Source of the DNA: SIG299 sp045531955
GTDB taxonomy: Bacteria > Bacillota > Clostridia > Lachnospirales > Lachnospiraceae
Assembly: GCA_045531955.1 (NCBI GenBank)
Contig: JAZSFC010000031.1
Location: forward strand, 1-64,000
Length of the DNA: 64,000 nt
Direction: 5' to 3'
Shown: positions 26,472-35,653 of the stretch, one piece after another
Position numbering within the stretch: the stretch's first letter is position 1
How the letters are laid out: each line of letters starts with the position of its first letter
Position numbers and translations under genes: made by a program
Notes under the pieces: model-generated
What the model was told of the DNA's origin: nothing
The model's input: only the letters and a program-made list of their open reading frames with translations
Databases searched by the model: none

Positions 26472-27707
26472 TTAAAACTCATGTAAAAATATACCGCTAC
26501 GAAGCTTCGGTTCAAACCAGGTGGACTTTGGCGGCATTAAAAGTCCTGCGTCGGAAACCGCAAACAGCTCTAAAATAGAGGTTGAACAGGTGGAAAATGC
26601 CACTGTCATGTCGGTGTGTACTCGTCTTTCCAGTTCTCCGAGACCACGAATACCGCCGACAAAATCAATTCGCTTATCTGTTCTCGGATCTTCAATACCA
26701 AGCACCGGTTCCAATAAATTATCCTGCAAAATGGATACATCCAAAGCCTTTACCGGATCCGGATTTCCCATAAGCTCCGGTTTTGCCGCCAGACGATACC
26801 ATTTATCCTCAAGAAACATACCAAATTCACCCTTTACTTCCGGGCCAACCGGTGTTGCAGATGCTTCCACGATGAACTTTTCAGAAAGCTTCTGAATAAA
26901 TTCTTCTGCGTTATTTCCGTTTAAATCCTTTACTACTCTGTAGTAAGGCAAAATTTTCAATTCGTTTTCCGGGAACAGCACAGATAAGAAGAAATTGAAT
27001 TCTTCTTCACCGGTATAGCTTCCTGCTTCTGCTCTGCGTTTTAAACCAACCTTAACTGCAGAAGCCGCACGATGATGACCATCCGCAATATAAATCTGCT
27101 GAATGCCTCCAAACGCAGCCGCAATACCTTCTACCGCCATACTGTCGGAAACAATCCAGACTCTGTGGCCGATGCTGTCTTCCGAAACAAAATCGTATAC
27201 GGGAGCCTTTGCTTTTTCGGCAGCCACAATTTTCTCTACTGCTTCATCTCTTCTGTAAGCTAAGAAAATCGGGCCTGTCTGGGTGCTGCAGGTATCTACA
27301 TGGCGGATACGGTCCTGTTCCTTTTCTTCTCTGGTATTTTCATGCTTTTTAATCACCTGGTTCTGATAGTCATCAATAGAGGCGCAGGCAACAAGACCGG
27401 TTTGGGAACGTCCGTCCATGGTAAGCTCATAAAGATAAAAACACGGTACTTCTTCCTGAACATAAATGCCCTTTTCCCTCTGTTCCTTTAACATAGAGGC
27501 CGCCTTTTCATAAACCTCGGTGGCATACATATCGTAGTCCTCAGGAAACTGTGTTTCCGGGCGGTCGATATTCAAAAATGATACCGGTTCTTTTAGCGCT
27601 GCTTCTCTTGCTTCTGCACGATTATATACATCGTACGGCAGAGCTGCCACCTTATGTACCAGTTCTTTGTTTGGGCGGATGGCCCGGAATGGTTTGATTG
27701 TCGCCAT
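26472..27707 (-). CDS. DUF1015 family protein
   Basis: The 411-residue protein is a typical full-length DUF1015 member: N-terminal KPFRAIRPN and VAALPYDVYNRAEAR, central GPIFLAYRRDEAV, and the hallmark IADGHHRAAS near residue 205. The family shares a ParB/sulfiredoxin-like fold with small-molecule kinases such as SbnI, and a serine kinase role has been suggested for relatives; this is inference, as no substrate can be read here. AAAGGAGG precedes the ATG. It stands alone between rpsO and the giant surface protein. Confidence 0.85.
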   Translation of the reverse strand: MATIKPFRAIRPNKELVHKVAALPYDVYNRAEAREAALKEPVSFLNIDRPETQFPEDYDMYATEVYEKAASMLKEQREKGIYVQEEVPCFYLYELTMDGRSQTGLVACASIDDYQNQVIKKHENTREEKEQDRIRHVDTCSTQTGPIFLAYRRDEAVEKIVAAEKAKAPVYDFVSEDSIGHRVWIVSDSMAVEGIAAAFGGIQQIYIADGHHRAASAVKVGLKRRAEAGSYTGEEEFNFFLSVLFPENELKILPYYRVVKDLNGNNAEEFIQKLSEKFIVEASATPVGPEVKGEFGMFLEDKWYRLAAKPELMGNPDPVKALDVSILQDNLLEPVLGIEDPRTDKRIDFVGGIRGLGELERRVHTDMTVAFSTCSTSILELFAVSDAGLLMPPKSTWFEPKLRSGIFLHEF

Positions 27708-27901
27708 TGTTATCCTCCTTTTTGATTCAATAATTACTTAGCACCAATTTAATCGGGAATTCATGAATTTTATAAAATCTTCATTTTTCCGTCACAAAGT
27801 AAACACAATTGGAAGATATGATATAAACATCAGATGAAGCAATTCATTTGATACTCTCTCCCCTACTTATTTACTTTTATGATTTTTCATAACTCCCCCT
27901 C

Positions 27902-27932
27902 GAAGGGCAGCCAATCCCTATGGCTGTCCTTC
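27902..27932. other. Orphan hairpin in the 294-bp gap 27708-28001
   Basis: GAAGGGCAGCCA (27902-27913) pairs with TGGCTGTCCTTC (27921-27932) with one wobble; a CTCCCTTTTT run follows on the plus strand, where no gene ends. On the minus strand it could end the giant surface protein transcript, though the T-run is then missing. The rest of the gap is AT-rich and shows no ORF. Confidence 0.5.
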
Positions 27933-28001
27933 TCCCTTTTTGCAGGGAATAATTGATTTCATTATACCAAATTACCGCGATAAATCAATAGTTTCTGTTT
28001 C

Positions 28002-31000
28002 CTATTCTACACCTCCGACTTCATAATCTTCCCGGATACTTTTTGATAAATCATAACGTATAATGTCTCCGGAAACATAATTCCAGCCTTCTGCCAGTGC
28101 ATCCCGGGCTAATTCGGTTTCTGTCCACTTATCAAAAATGTACCAACGATTTTCATTACTTTTCACCATAAGCTCAATCTGAATAATCAAAAATCCGTTT
28201 TGCTTTATAAAGTACTCTTTTCCGGTAATTGTTTGTACCTTTACATACTCTTCAAAAAAAATACGGTCTTCTTCGGAAACGCAAAGTATATCCACCGGAA
28301 TCATTCCGCTTCCGCTAAACGTCTGTTGTATCACTTCAAAATTTTGATGTTGAAGCAACAACGGCTCATCATCCCACGCAAAACACTTTCTTTGGTTTTC
28401 AGATAAAATATCCGTTACACGATACAGCTTTACTTCCTGACGTTCCCGCCCATCCGTTGATTCCCAATAATATTTCGGAATAACTTTTATTTCTGCATTT
28501 TCTTCAAAAAATTCTCCTTGCGTATATAACTCATAAGAAAAACCATACCCTTTTTTTAATGTAAGTGCCTGGCATCCTTCTTTCAGTTGTTTTGCCGCAG
28601 TAAAATCATCCGTTGAAGCAATCCGGAAGTCCTTTAGATAACTCACTACATTCAGCTTCTTCATATCGGAAGCAATATAATTTTTCTCCGAAAGATTAGC
28701 ATAACTTTCCGTAGTTTCTTCCGCTTGATATGTCCCGTTTTCCTTTGGACAATTCACAGCAACGCTTCGAAATTCTATCAGATATTCTCCGTTTTTTGCA
28801 GTAACCGGAAGATAGAACCTTTGATATTCTACTCCTGTAGTCATCCATTTCCCGGCTGCAAGCAGATAGTCCCCTTCCGTATTCCATGTCCCATCCGGAT
28901 AAAAAGAATTATTTTCAACATCTACATAAACATCAAACGGAAACCGGACCTGGTTCATATACCTTCCGTCATCTAAGGCAAGATTGCTCTTTCCGGAAAG
29001 AGCAAAAGCAAAATCTTTTTCCCCGTATCCCAAACTCATTCGATGTATGCCTGTATTATCCACATATAAAGTAAAATAATTCAAAGCATCTTTTAGCTCA
29101 AGACAAGTCTCACCATCCTTCTCCTTCACTCCTTCTGTTACTATTCCGTTACACACTACAGGTGTATGAATTGTTATATCATTGATGTCAGAAAGAACTA
29201 TCCGTTGCTCTGCTTCCGTCCCAACATTTTGCTCATCTCCGATATAAATTATTTCTGCATGTGTTTCATAACTACCGTTAGGTGTTGTTTCATCCAACAT
29301 AATACCGGACAAATACATTTGAAGATACGAAGTAACCGGAGCAATCTCATCTCCTGACGGTAATAACTCTTTCTTTGGAGCTGCTCCTGTGCCATCTTCC
29401 ATCCATTTATCCGATAAAATATCATTTTCCTCAAAAGAAAATGCATCACTACGCACTAAAGCCTGCTGTTGGTCCTTTATGGCTGCATTGCGGCAAATGA
29501 CGGATAAATAGGCATCTACCTCCGGTTCCTTGTCAGTCACATCAGAAATAATATATTCCTCCTTTTCTAACGCCATATAAAGCATCGGCATACCATCCGT
29601 ATCCGTCTCTTCCCATCTGACATGTTCTTCCCTGCTATCATAGTGAATGACTCCGTAATCCGGCAGTTTATCCCCGACTAAATCCATTTCTCTGTTTACC
29701 TTCACACAGATTTCTTTACCGCTTAATGCTGCATTTTTTACAATTACGGAATCCGGATAGTACAATCCACTCTCTGCTACTTCCCAGTAACACCATACTT
29801 TTGGCACTATAAATGAATATGTGGCAGTCTTCTGTTCACTGATAATCAGGGTTTCATCCTCAGAACATTCATATTGTGTACGATACGGAACGGTAACATA
29901 AATACGGACACTATCTGTTCCTGTAATTCTCCGTAATTTATAATGCAGTATCCAGGAACTCATCCTTGCCCGAAAAGATAATTGCTCTGTTCCCGGAATT
30001 GCACCTTGGGAAAATGAAGTATCATAGACCTGGTACGGTTGTAAATCGTCCAGGGCTCCGGTTGAAGAATTATAATCGTCCGCATACAGAAGTCCCTTCC
30101 CGTCTTCTCCTGCAATAGTCCCCTCCCACTCCTGTTCCGGTATCAGGGAAGGTTTGGGTTGGGTATCTTCTTCCGGCAGTTCCAACGGTTTTTGAATCCA
30201 AGATGCATAAAATATTCTGACCTCTGCTTCTGTCCATGGTTGCACAAAATTACCCTCTTCATCATAATACTTCGTGCCGCTTCCGCGAAGACCGGTAAAA
30301 TAACCTTGAAAGAAATACCCTGTTTTTTCAGGAATAATTATACTTTCTCCCATTCCGTTCAGTTCAATCTCAATCCTTGTAGTATGATTTGTGCTGGTAG
30401 CGCCTCTTGCATCAAGATAAATCGTATACTTATCCGGCACCCAGTACGCATACAGTATATCCACGGCATCAAAGGTACCGGTGATATTGTTGGTTCTCAC
30501 AAGGCCGTTTACTGTGGCTGCTGTGGTTCCGTCTGCGTTACGGCTGGTATCATAGACCTTGATACTGTCTGCGGTCGGCACGCCGTTTGCATCAAGTTTG
30601 GTGTAATAGCCCATGAAAATCCAGCGGCTGCAGGTTGGCGCGGTGACGGACGGAGCTGTGGTATCATAGGTAAAGATGGTACTTGTCTGCGTCTGTGTTA
30701 CCGCTGCGCTCATGCCGGTGGCCTGTGCTGCCTTATTCGTGGCATCCAGTGTGATTTCCTTTGTTACCGGTGTCCAGATACCGTAAAGGGTGATGTTTCT
30801 TATCGGGGTATACAGACCGATATTCTCATCATCTTCCGGTGGGTAGACCGGATAGATTTCACCGGTACCGTTGGATATTTCACACCAGCCGTCCAGTACA
30901 TAGCCGTCTGCTTCCGAATAAGGAAGAATGACATAGGAGCCCAGTACTTCCCAGGTCGGGTAAAGATATACCGTGGCATTGTTTTCGGCAGTTAAGCCGG

Positions 31001-34000
31001 ATACCATATCGCCCTGTGCAAAGCGTTCGTAGGCATAGGTGTATTCTCCCGTTTCATCCCGCATATAAAGGTTCCAGCGGTCAAAGTCAGGAGCTGCCGT
31101 GGTTTCCGAGGTCTTGCCAAGCGGTGTCGGTGTACTGCTCATGCCCGCAGGGGTATTGATGACATAAGTAACCGTGGTTCCGGTCGGTGTATACGGCTGT
31201 CCTTCGATGGTTTCCACTGCATCATAGGCAAGGGTTTTTGTTTTCCATGCCGTATTTCCCGCACTTCCGAACGGATATTTCATATAGACAAGGTTATAGC
31301 TTATGTTAATCTTATTCCACTGGGCATACAGGGTAAGCGTTCCCTTAAGGTTGGTTACGGTTGCACCGTCCGCATAAGAAGTTCCGCTTCCGTCTGCCTT
31401 TGTATTCCATCCCGCAAAGGTATAGCCTTCCTTACTGAAGCGGTTCGGGCTTAATACTGCCCTTGTTACCGTGGAAGCGTACACATCATCTGCCATGGTT
31501 CCCGTACCGCCGTTTCTGTCATAACGGATAACATTATCCGCTACCTTCCACTGGGCATACAGGGTAAGTTCCGAAGTAAGGGAAAGGCTGTCTCCCGGCT
31601 GGTATGCCGTTCCGCTTCCGTTTGCCGCTTTATTCCATCCGGTAAACTCATACCCGTTATAGGTAAACATGTTGCCGTAAAGTTCTGCAGTATAATAGCT
31701 TCCCTTATCTGTAAGGTTAAAGTCAAGGCTTAACATCTGTCCTGTGGAAGACGATATCCGGTACGTCCAGTAGCCTTCGTCGGTCATTACCAGACCGCCG
31801 ATTGCCATCTGTGCGCCCGTGATTCCTTCCACCTGTTCGATAACACAGCCGGCCCAGGTATCACTTTCCATCATATGGAAGGTACCGTCTGCTCCTACCA
31901 GGAGATTTCCATTCTGATATTTGAATGGTCCTTCCGGTTTCTTCGTCAGCTGGAACTGGGAGGTTGCATTATTATAAACGGCGGTCCAGATATAACCGTC
32001 CTCATCCAGTGCATAATAGCTTCCGGCCGACTGGAATGTCACATCGGTTGCCGGCACCGGTGCGGCTGCCCCATACGCCTTATAATACATCTTTCCTGAT
32101 TCGGTCAGGTAGAAATAGTGGTGGCTTATAGAACCGACCGGCGTCTTTGTCATGGTGTATTTAATATTTTCATCAATACCTGCCACCGTGGTTACGCTCT
32201 TTTGGTTTTCCGTAATGGAAACGCTCTGGTTATACTTGGTAGGAATGGTGATTTTATAAGAGGTGGTACCGTTGCTGACAGTTAAACCGTTGATATAGGT
32301 TGTGCTTGTACTGCTTTCGGTAACGGTTACCTTTCCAAGGGAAAGCACCGTTTCTTTCCAGGAAGAGCTGTTACTCTTTGTCCAGATATCACCTTCTGCA
32401 TCCACAACAATACAGTATCCGTAGGTGCTGCGGTATACATATTGGAGACCGGTATAGTCCGTGATGGCGGCAGGCATGGTAATGTTGGTATTCTCTGTTT
32501 TCTTTTTTTCAACCACATCATATACCTTACCGTCCACGCCTACGGCATAAATGGAAGAACCGTCCCTAAATTCCGGTTTTTGTGAAAGGGCTGCGATACC
32601 GGAAGACACCAGTGTCTTCTTATCCGTCTCTACATCGTAAAGATACAGTTCATCGGCACCGGTCACGTAATACAGCGGATGATAATACGTATCCACATCC
32701 ATGTCTGCACCTTCAATATATACCGATTCCATCCAGGCAGCGAGACTCACGCCACGGATATTGGAGGCACGTTCCAGCAGTACCAGTTTATTTTTGTACA
32801 GGCAGTAATAATCCCCTGCTTTGTTCTTTAATACAAACACATCACCGGCATAGTTCGTCTGCGTGGTACCGGAGGAGGAGTCATAGGAGGTTGTGGTGAT
32901 GGCTTCATAATCATATACCGAGTCAAACTCACCGATACATCCCGCATTTATCACATCACCGTTATAATAATACTTAGTCCATACCGTGCCGTCCCGTTCG
33001 ATGGCAATAAAGCAGTCGGAGGACCCACTGTATTTCTGTGCAAATACAAAGTCGTTTTTATAGAAATGGATATCCGACACCTGCACAAAGGTATCATCCA
33101 CCGGACCGTTCGGTACATAGTAGGTCTTATATCCGGCTTTGATGATATAGTGGCTCGGGTAAACACGTCCGTAGCCATTAATTACCGGTGCGCCCGGATT
33201 GGTATAGATAATGGTACGTTCCTCTCCCATACCGCCGGTACCAAGGGTCTGTTCCGGTTTGTTTTTGGTGTCCGCAATGGTAAGGGTTGGCGAGGTAATG
33301 GTGATGGAATCCAGTTCACATCCATAGAACGTCCCCGCATCGATTCTGGTTACCGTAGGACTAAGCACCACATCCCACAGGTTGGTATGCTTTGCAAAAG
33401 CCCTGGCATACAGCTGTTTTAATTTCGGGAACTCCGGAAGTACCAGCATATTTTGGCTGACCTTTGAGGTTTCCCGGCTGTTTAACATAATCTGTGTATA
33501 CGGTTCCATGGTAACGGAACAGTCCTGATGGGCGGTGGTTACATCACCGCTCTCACATTCAAAGTGGGTGGTACCATTCGGATACACATACACAAAGCGG
33601 GCGCAGGCACCATTATAGAAGTGGAATTCCACCATGGTTTCCTCATCCCCGTCATACAGACCGATATTCCGGTCACTGTACAGCAGCGTAAAGGTGCTTC
33701 CTGCTTCAAATGCACTGTGGCCGATACTGGTTACATTGGCACCGCCCTTGATTTCTTCCAGTGCCTGACAGTACATAAAGGCATAGGCATTGATGGAAGT
33801 GACGGTGTCCGGAATGGTAACGCTCTTTAAGGTGGTATTGTAGACATAATAGTTTCTGTAATACCGTGCCACGTTCTCCGCACCGGTGGTTAAGTATTCC
33901 TTACCGTTTTTACCGGAACTGGTGATATAGCCGTTACCGATAACACCGTAGGCATATTCCTGGTCGGTGTATTTATAGGTATAGGTAGAAGAGGTTTCCG

Positions 34001-35561
34001 ATTCCGTCTGGTAGGAATAGTAACCGGTTAATGTTCCGTAACTGTAAAAAGTGGTTTCCGAGCTGGAATCCTGGTTATCATCTGCCGTATGGTACTTTGC
34101 CGTACCGCCGCCGATGCTGATAACCTTATACTCTGTTCCCGAATAGGTTATGGTAGACGGGAATACAAGCTCCGTAATGTAGCGCACATCCGAGGAATTG
34201 ACATCATATCCGTTATAGACGGCCGGATGCACGTTGGTGGCATTGGTACCGCTTATGATAAAGTACCAGGTATTTCCGTTGGCATCGGTTCCCTTGGTAA
34301 AGCTTTTTGCCCTCTTGGTGGCTGTGGCAGACGGAAGTGTTCCGCCGGCTGCAGAACCGGAGTAGGACGCAAGGGAATACGCGGAGTTGCTTGCCACCCA
34401 GTCCATATGGTAGCCCATGTCTGTAGTAAACCAGTAGTTATAGTTTTCCGTTGCCCTTGTATTGGTGGACGGCTGCGGTGTCGGCGCAGGGGTACTGGTT
34501 GGCATCGGGCTTGGTGTAGCAGACGGATTCGGGGAATCCGTCGGTTTTGGTGTTGGTGTCGGTGTTTTAGTCGGCACCTTGGCATTACCTTTATAAATGA
34601 AGCGGAGAACTAAGTCAAAATCTTTTTCGTTTGGATTCTGTCCGTCCAGTTCATACTGCAAGAGGTAATCCGATGTACTGGTGGAGCTTCCGGAATCCAG
34701 CTCCACAGTTGTTTTATCCTTAAACTCTGCTATCAGTTCATAGCCCAGATAGTCATAGCTTTTGATTTCTCCGGGATAAGTAATAGATGGGAGAGTTTCA
34801 CTGAAAAACACTTCACCGTATGGGAAATCGGTAAACGTCTTTTTCTTATATACATCGGTACCAAGGAGATTTCCGTTGGCATCCACTACTTCAATGGTAA
34901 ACTTGGCGGATTTCAAGCTGAAACTTACCTTTCTTCCGTACATAGTCTTTAAAGCTTCTTTGGTCTTACCTGACCATTCCACACCCCACCCTGCGGTTTC
35001 CGGATAATTCACGATTTCCTCATAGTCATAGAGAGGTCCGGACTGCTCCTTATCCCCGCTGGAGGCTTCATATGCATACATGACACGGTTTGCGTAGAAC
35101 TTCAACTTCCCCTTTACATCATGCAGATATTCTATTCCCTGAGTTTTTATTACCCATTCAATCAGAGACTGTGCACTGACACGGCGTTTTGTCTTATACA
35201 CACCGCTTGCATCCGGCTCCGTAGTTTCCTCAGGTATCAGTTCTGTTTCTGCAGCAAAGGCAATTCCTTCAGCATAATCTTCTTCGGATAAATCCTGCTT
35301 TTCACCGTGAATATAACCTACCGGTTCATATCTTGCATCACTGTTTGGCAGTGAAAAGTACCAGGTTCCGGTGCTGTACTTATATCCGGCAGTAGCAGAA
35401 GCTTTTTTATATTCACTTTCAATAATCGGATTATTATTATCATCCAGTCCTTCGTACTTAAAAGCATTTGCCTGATACCGTGTCACTAAAGGAAAGGTAA
35501 CTAAAACTATCAGTACCGTGCACAAGGCAAGCCGAAGCAGTGCTTTTTTCTTACTCTTCAT
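28002..35561 (-). CDS. Giant secreted BspA-type leucine-rich protein with InlB-like repeats (2519 aa)
   Basis: The protein is secreted and probably surface associated. A signal peptide (residues 1-33, ending YQANA) is followed by a ~290-residue N-terminal domain, a Pro/Thr linker (about 324-372), BspA-type leucine-rich repeats (about 550-770, for example LKSVTIPDTVTSINAYAF), a region with repeated short motifs like DGTVWTKYY and DGKVYDVV that suggests a beta-propeller (about 800-1280), then InlB/Listeria-Bacteroides repeats (from about 1290, for example EGYTFAGWNTKADGSGTSY). The last ~700 residues are a beta-rich module that may be DUF5704. No LPXTG, choline-binding or SLH anchor is seen. The middle of the gene (about 30.45-34.56 kb) is clearly richer in G+C than both ends. 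Likely an adhesin or glycan-binding protein; the ligand is unknown. Confidence 0.85.
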   Translation of the reverse strand: MKSKKKALLRLALCTVLIVLVTFPLVTRYQANAFKYEGLDDNNNPIIESEYKKASATAGYKYSTGTWYFSLPNSDARYEPVGYIHGEKQDLSEEDYAEGIAFAAETELIPEETTEPDASGVYKTKRRVSAQSLIEWVIKTQGIEYLHDVKGKLKFYANRVMYAYEASSGDKEQSGPLYDYEEIVNYPETAGWGVEWSGKTKEALKTMYGRKVSFSLKSAKFTIEVVDANGNLLGTDVYKKKTFTDFPYGEVFFSETLPSITYPGEIKSYDYLGYELIAEFKDKTTVELDSGSSTSTSDYLLQYELDGQNPNEKDFDLVLRFIYKGNAKVPTKTPTPTPKPTDSPNPSATPSPMPTSTPAPTPQPSTNTRATENYNYWFTTDMGYHMDWVASNSAYSLASYSGSAAGGTLPSATATKRAKSFTKGTDANGNTWYFIISGTNATNVHPAVYNGYDVNSSDVRYITELVFPSTITYSGTEYKVISIGGGTAKYHTADDNQDSSSETTFYSYGTLTGYYSYQTESETSSTYTYKYTDQEYAYGVIGNGYITSSGKNGKEYLTTGAENVARYYRNYYVYNTTLKSVTIPDTVTSINAYAFMYCQALEEIKGGANVTSIGHSAFEAGSTFTLLYSDRNIGLYDGDEETMVEFHFYNGACARFVYVYPNGTTHFECESGDVTTAHQDCSVTMEPYTQIMLNSRETSKVSQNMLVLPEFPKLKQLYARAFAKHTNLWDVVLSPTVTRIDAGTFYGCELDSITITSPTLTIADTKNKPEQTLGTGGMGEERTIIYTNPGAPVINGYGRVYPSHYIIKAGYKTYYVPNGPVDDTFVQVSDIHFYKNDFVFAQKYSGSSDCFIAIERDGTVWTKYYYNGDVINAGCIGEFDSVYDYEAITTTSYDSSSGTTQTNYAGDVFVLKNKAGDYYCLYKNKLVLLERASNIRGVSLAAWMESVYIEGADMDVDTYYHPLYYVTGADELYLYDVETDKKTLVSSGIAALSQKPEFRDGSSIYAVGVDGKVYDVVEKKKTENTNITMPAAITDYTGLQYVYRSTYGYCIVVDAEGDIWTKSNSSSWKETVLSLGKVTVTESSTSTTYINGLTVSNGTTSYKITIPTKYNQSVSITENQKSVTTVAGIDENIKYTMTKTPVGSISHHYFYLTESGKMYYKAYGAAAPVPATDVTFQSAGSYYALDEDGYIWTAVYNNATSQFQLTKKPEGPFKYQNGNLLVGADGTFHMMESDTWAGCVIEQVEGITGAQMAIGGLVMTDEGYWTYRISSSTGQMLSLDFNLTDKGSYYTAELYGNMFTYNGYEFTGWNKAANGSGTAYQPGDSLSLTSELTLYAQWKVADNVIRYDRNGGTGTMADDVYASTVTRAVLSPNRFSKEGYTFAGWNTKADGSGTSYADGATVTNLKGTLTLYAQWNKINISYNLVYMKYPFGSAGNTAWKTKTLAYDAVETIEGQPYTPTGTTVTYVINTPAGMSSTPTPLGKTSETTAAPDFDRWNLYMRDETGEYTYAYERFAQGDMVSGLTAENNATVYLYPTWEVLGSYVILPYSEADGYVLDGWCEISNGTGEIYPVYPPEDDENIGLYTPIRNITLYGIWTPVTKEITLDATNKAAQATGMSAAVTQTQTSTIFTYDTTAPSVTAPTCSRWIFMGYYTKLDANGVPTADSIKVYDTSRNADGTTAATVNGLVRTNNITGTFDAVDILYAYWVPDKYTIYLDARGATSTNHTTRIEIELNGMGESIIIPEKTGYFFQGYFTGLRGSGTKYYDEEGNFVQPWTEAEVRIFYASWIQKPLELPEEDTQPKPSLIPEQEWEGTIAGEDGKGLLYADDYNSSTGALDDLQPYQVYDTSFSQGAIPGTEQLSFRARMSSWILHYKLRRITGTDSVRIYVTVPYRTQYECSEDETLIISEQKTATYSFIVPKVWCYWEVAESGLYYPDSVIVKNAALSGKEICVKVNREMDLVGDKLPDYGVIHYDSREEHVRWEETDTDGMPMLYMALEKEEYIISDVTDKEPEVDAYLSVICRNAAIKDQQQALVRSDAFSFEENDILSDKWMEDGTGAAPKKELLPSGDEIAPVTSYLQMYLSGIMLDETTPNGSYETHAEIIYIGDEQNVGTEAEQRIVLSDINDITIHTPVVCNGIVTEGVKEKDGETCLELKDALNYFTLYVDNTGIHRMSLGYGEKDFAFALSGKSNLALDDGRYMNQVRFPFDVYVDVENNSFYPDGTWNTEGDYLLAAGKWMTTGVEYQRFYLPVTAKNGEYLIEFRSVAVNCPKENGTYQAEETTESYANLSEKNYIASDMKKLNVVSYLKDFRIASTDDFTAAKQLKEGCQALTLKKGYGFSYELYTQGEFFEENAEIKVIPKYYWESTDGRERQEVKLYRVTDILSENQRKCFAWDDEPLLLQHQNFEVIQQTFSGSGMIPVDILCVSEEDRIFFEEYVKVQTITGKEYFIKQNGFLIIQIELMVKSNENRWYIFDKWTETELARDALAEGWNYVSGDIIRYDLSKSIREDYEVGGVE

Positions 35562-35602
35562 ATCTTATCTCCTTTCTTTCTAAAATTTGGTAATAAAACA
35601 GA

Positions 35603-35623
35603 GAACAGGACAATGTCCTGTTC
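35603..35623 (-). terminator. Palindrome/terminator between the two leucine-rich surface protein genes
   Basis: GAACAGGACA (35603-35612) and TGTCCTGTTC (35614-35623) are perfect inverted repeats around one base; TCTGTTTTATT follows on the minus strand. It probably ends the upstream 578-residue gene. Confidence 0.7.
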
Positions 35624-35653
35624 CCTGCCATGATAAGCATATATGTTTATTTC

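Noticed and set aside
30159..30995. Plus-strand frame of 278 residues inside the giant surface gene
   Set aside because: It lies opposite a clearly coding reading frame, has no ribosome site and no family-like features.
28002..35561. The giant protein as the accessory Sec substrate
   Set aside because: It is not a serine-rich repeat protein, has an ordinary short signal peptide and no known anchor, and lies 19 kb from the locus with many genes between.
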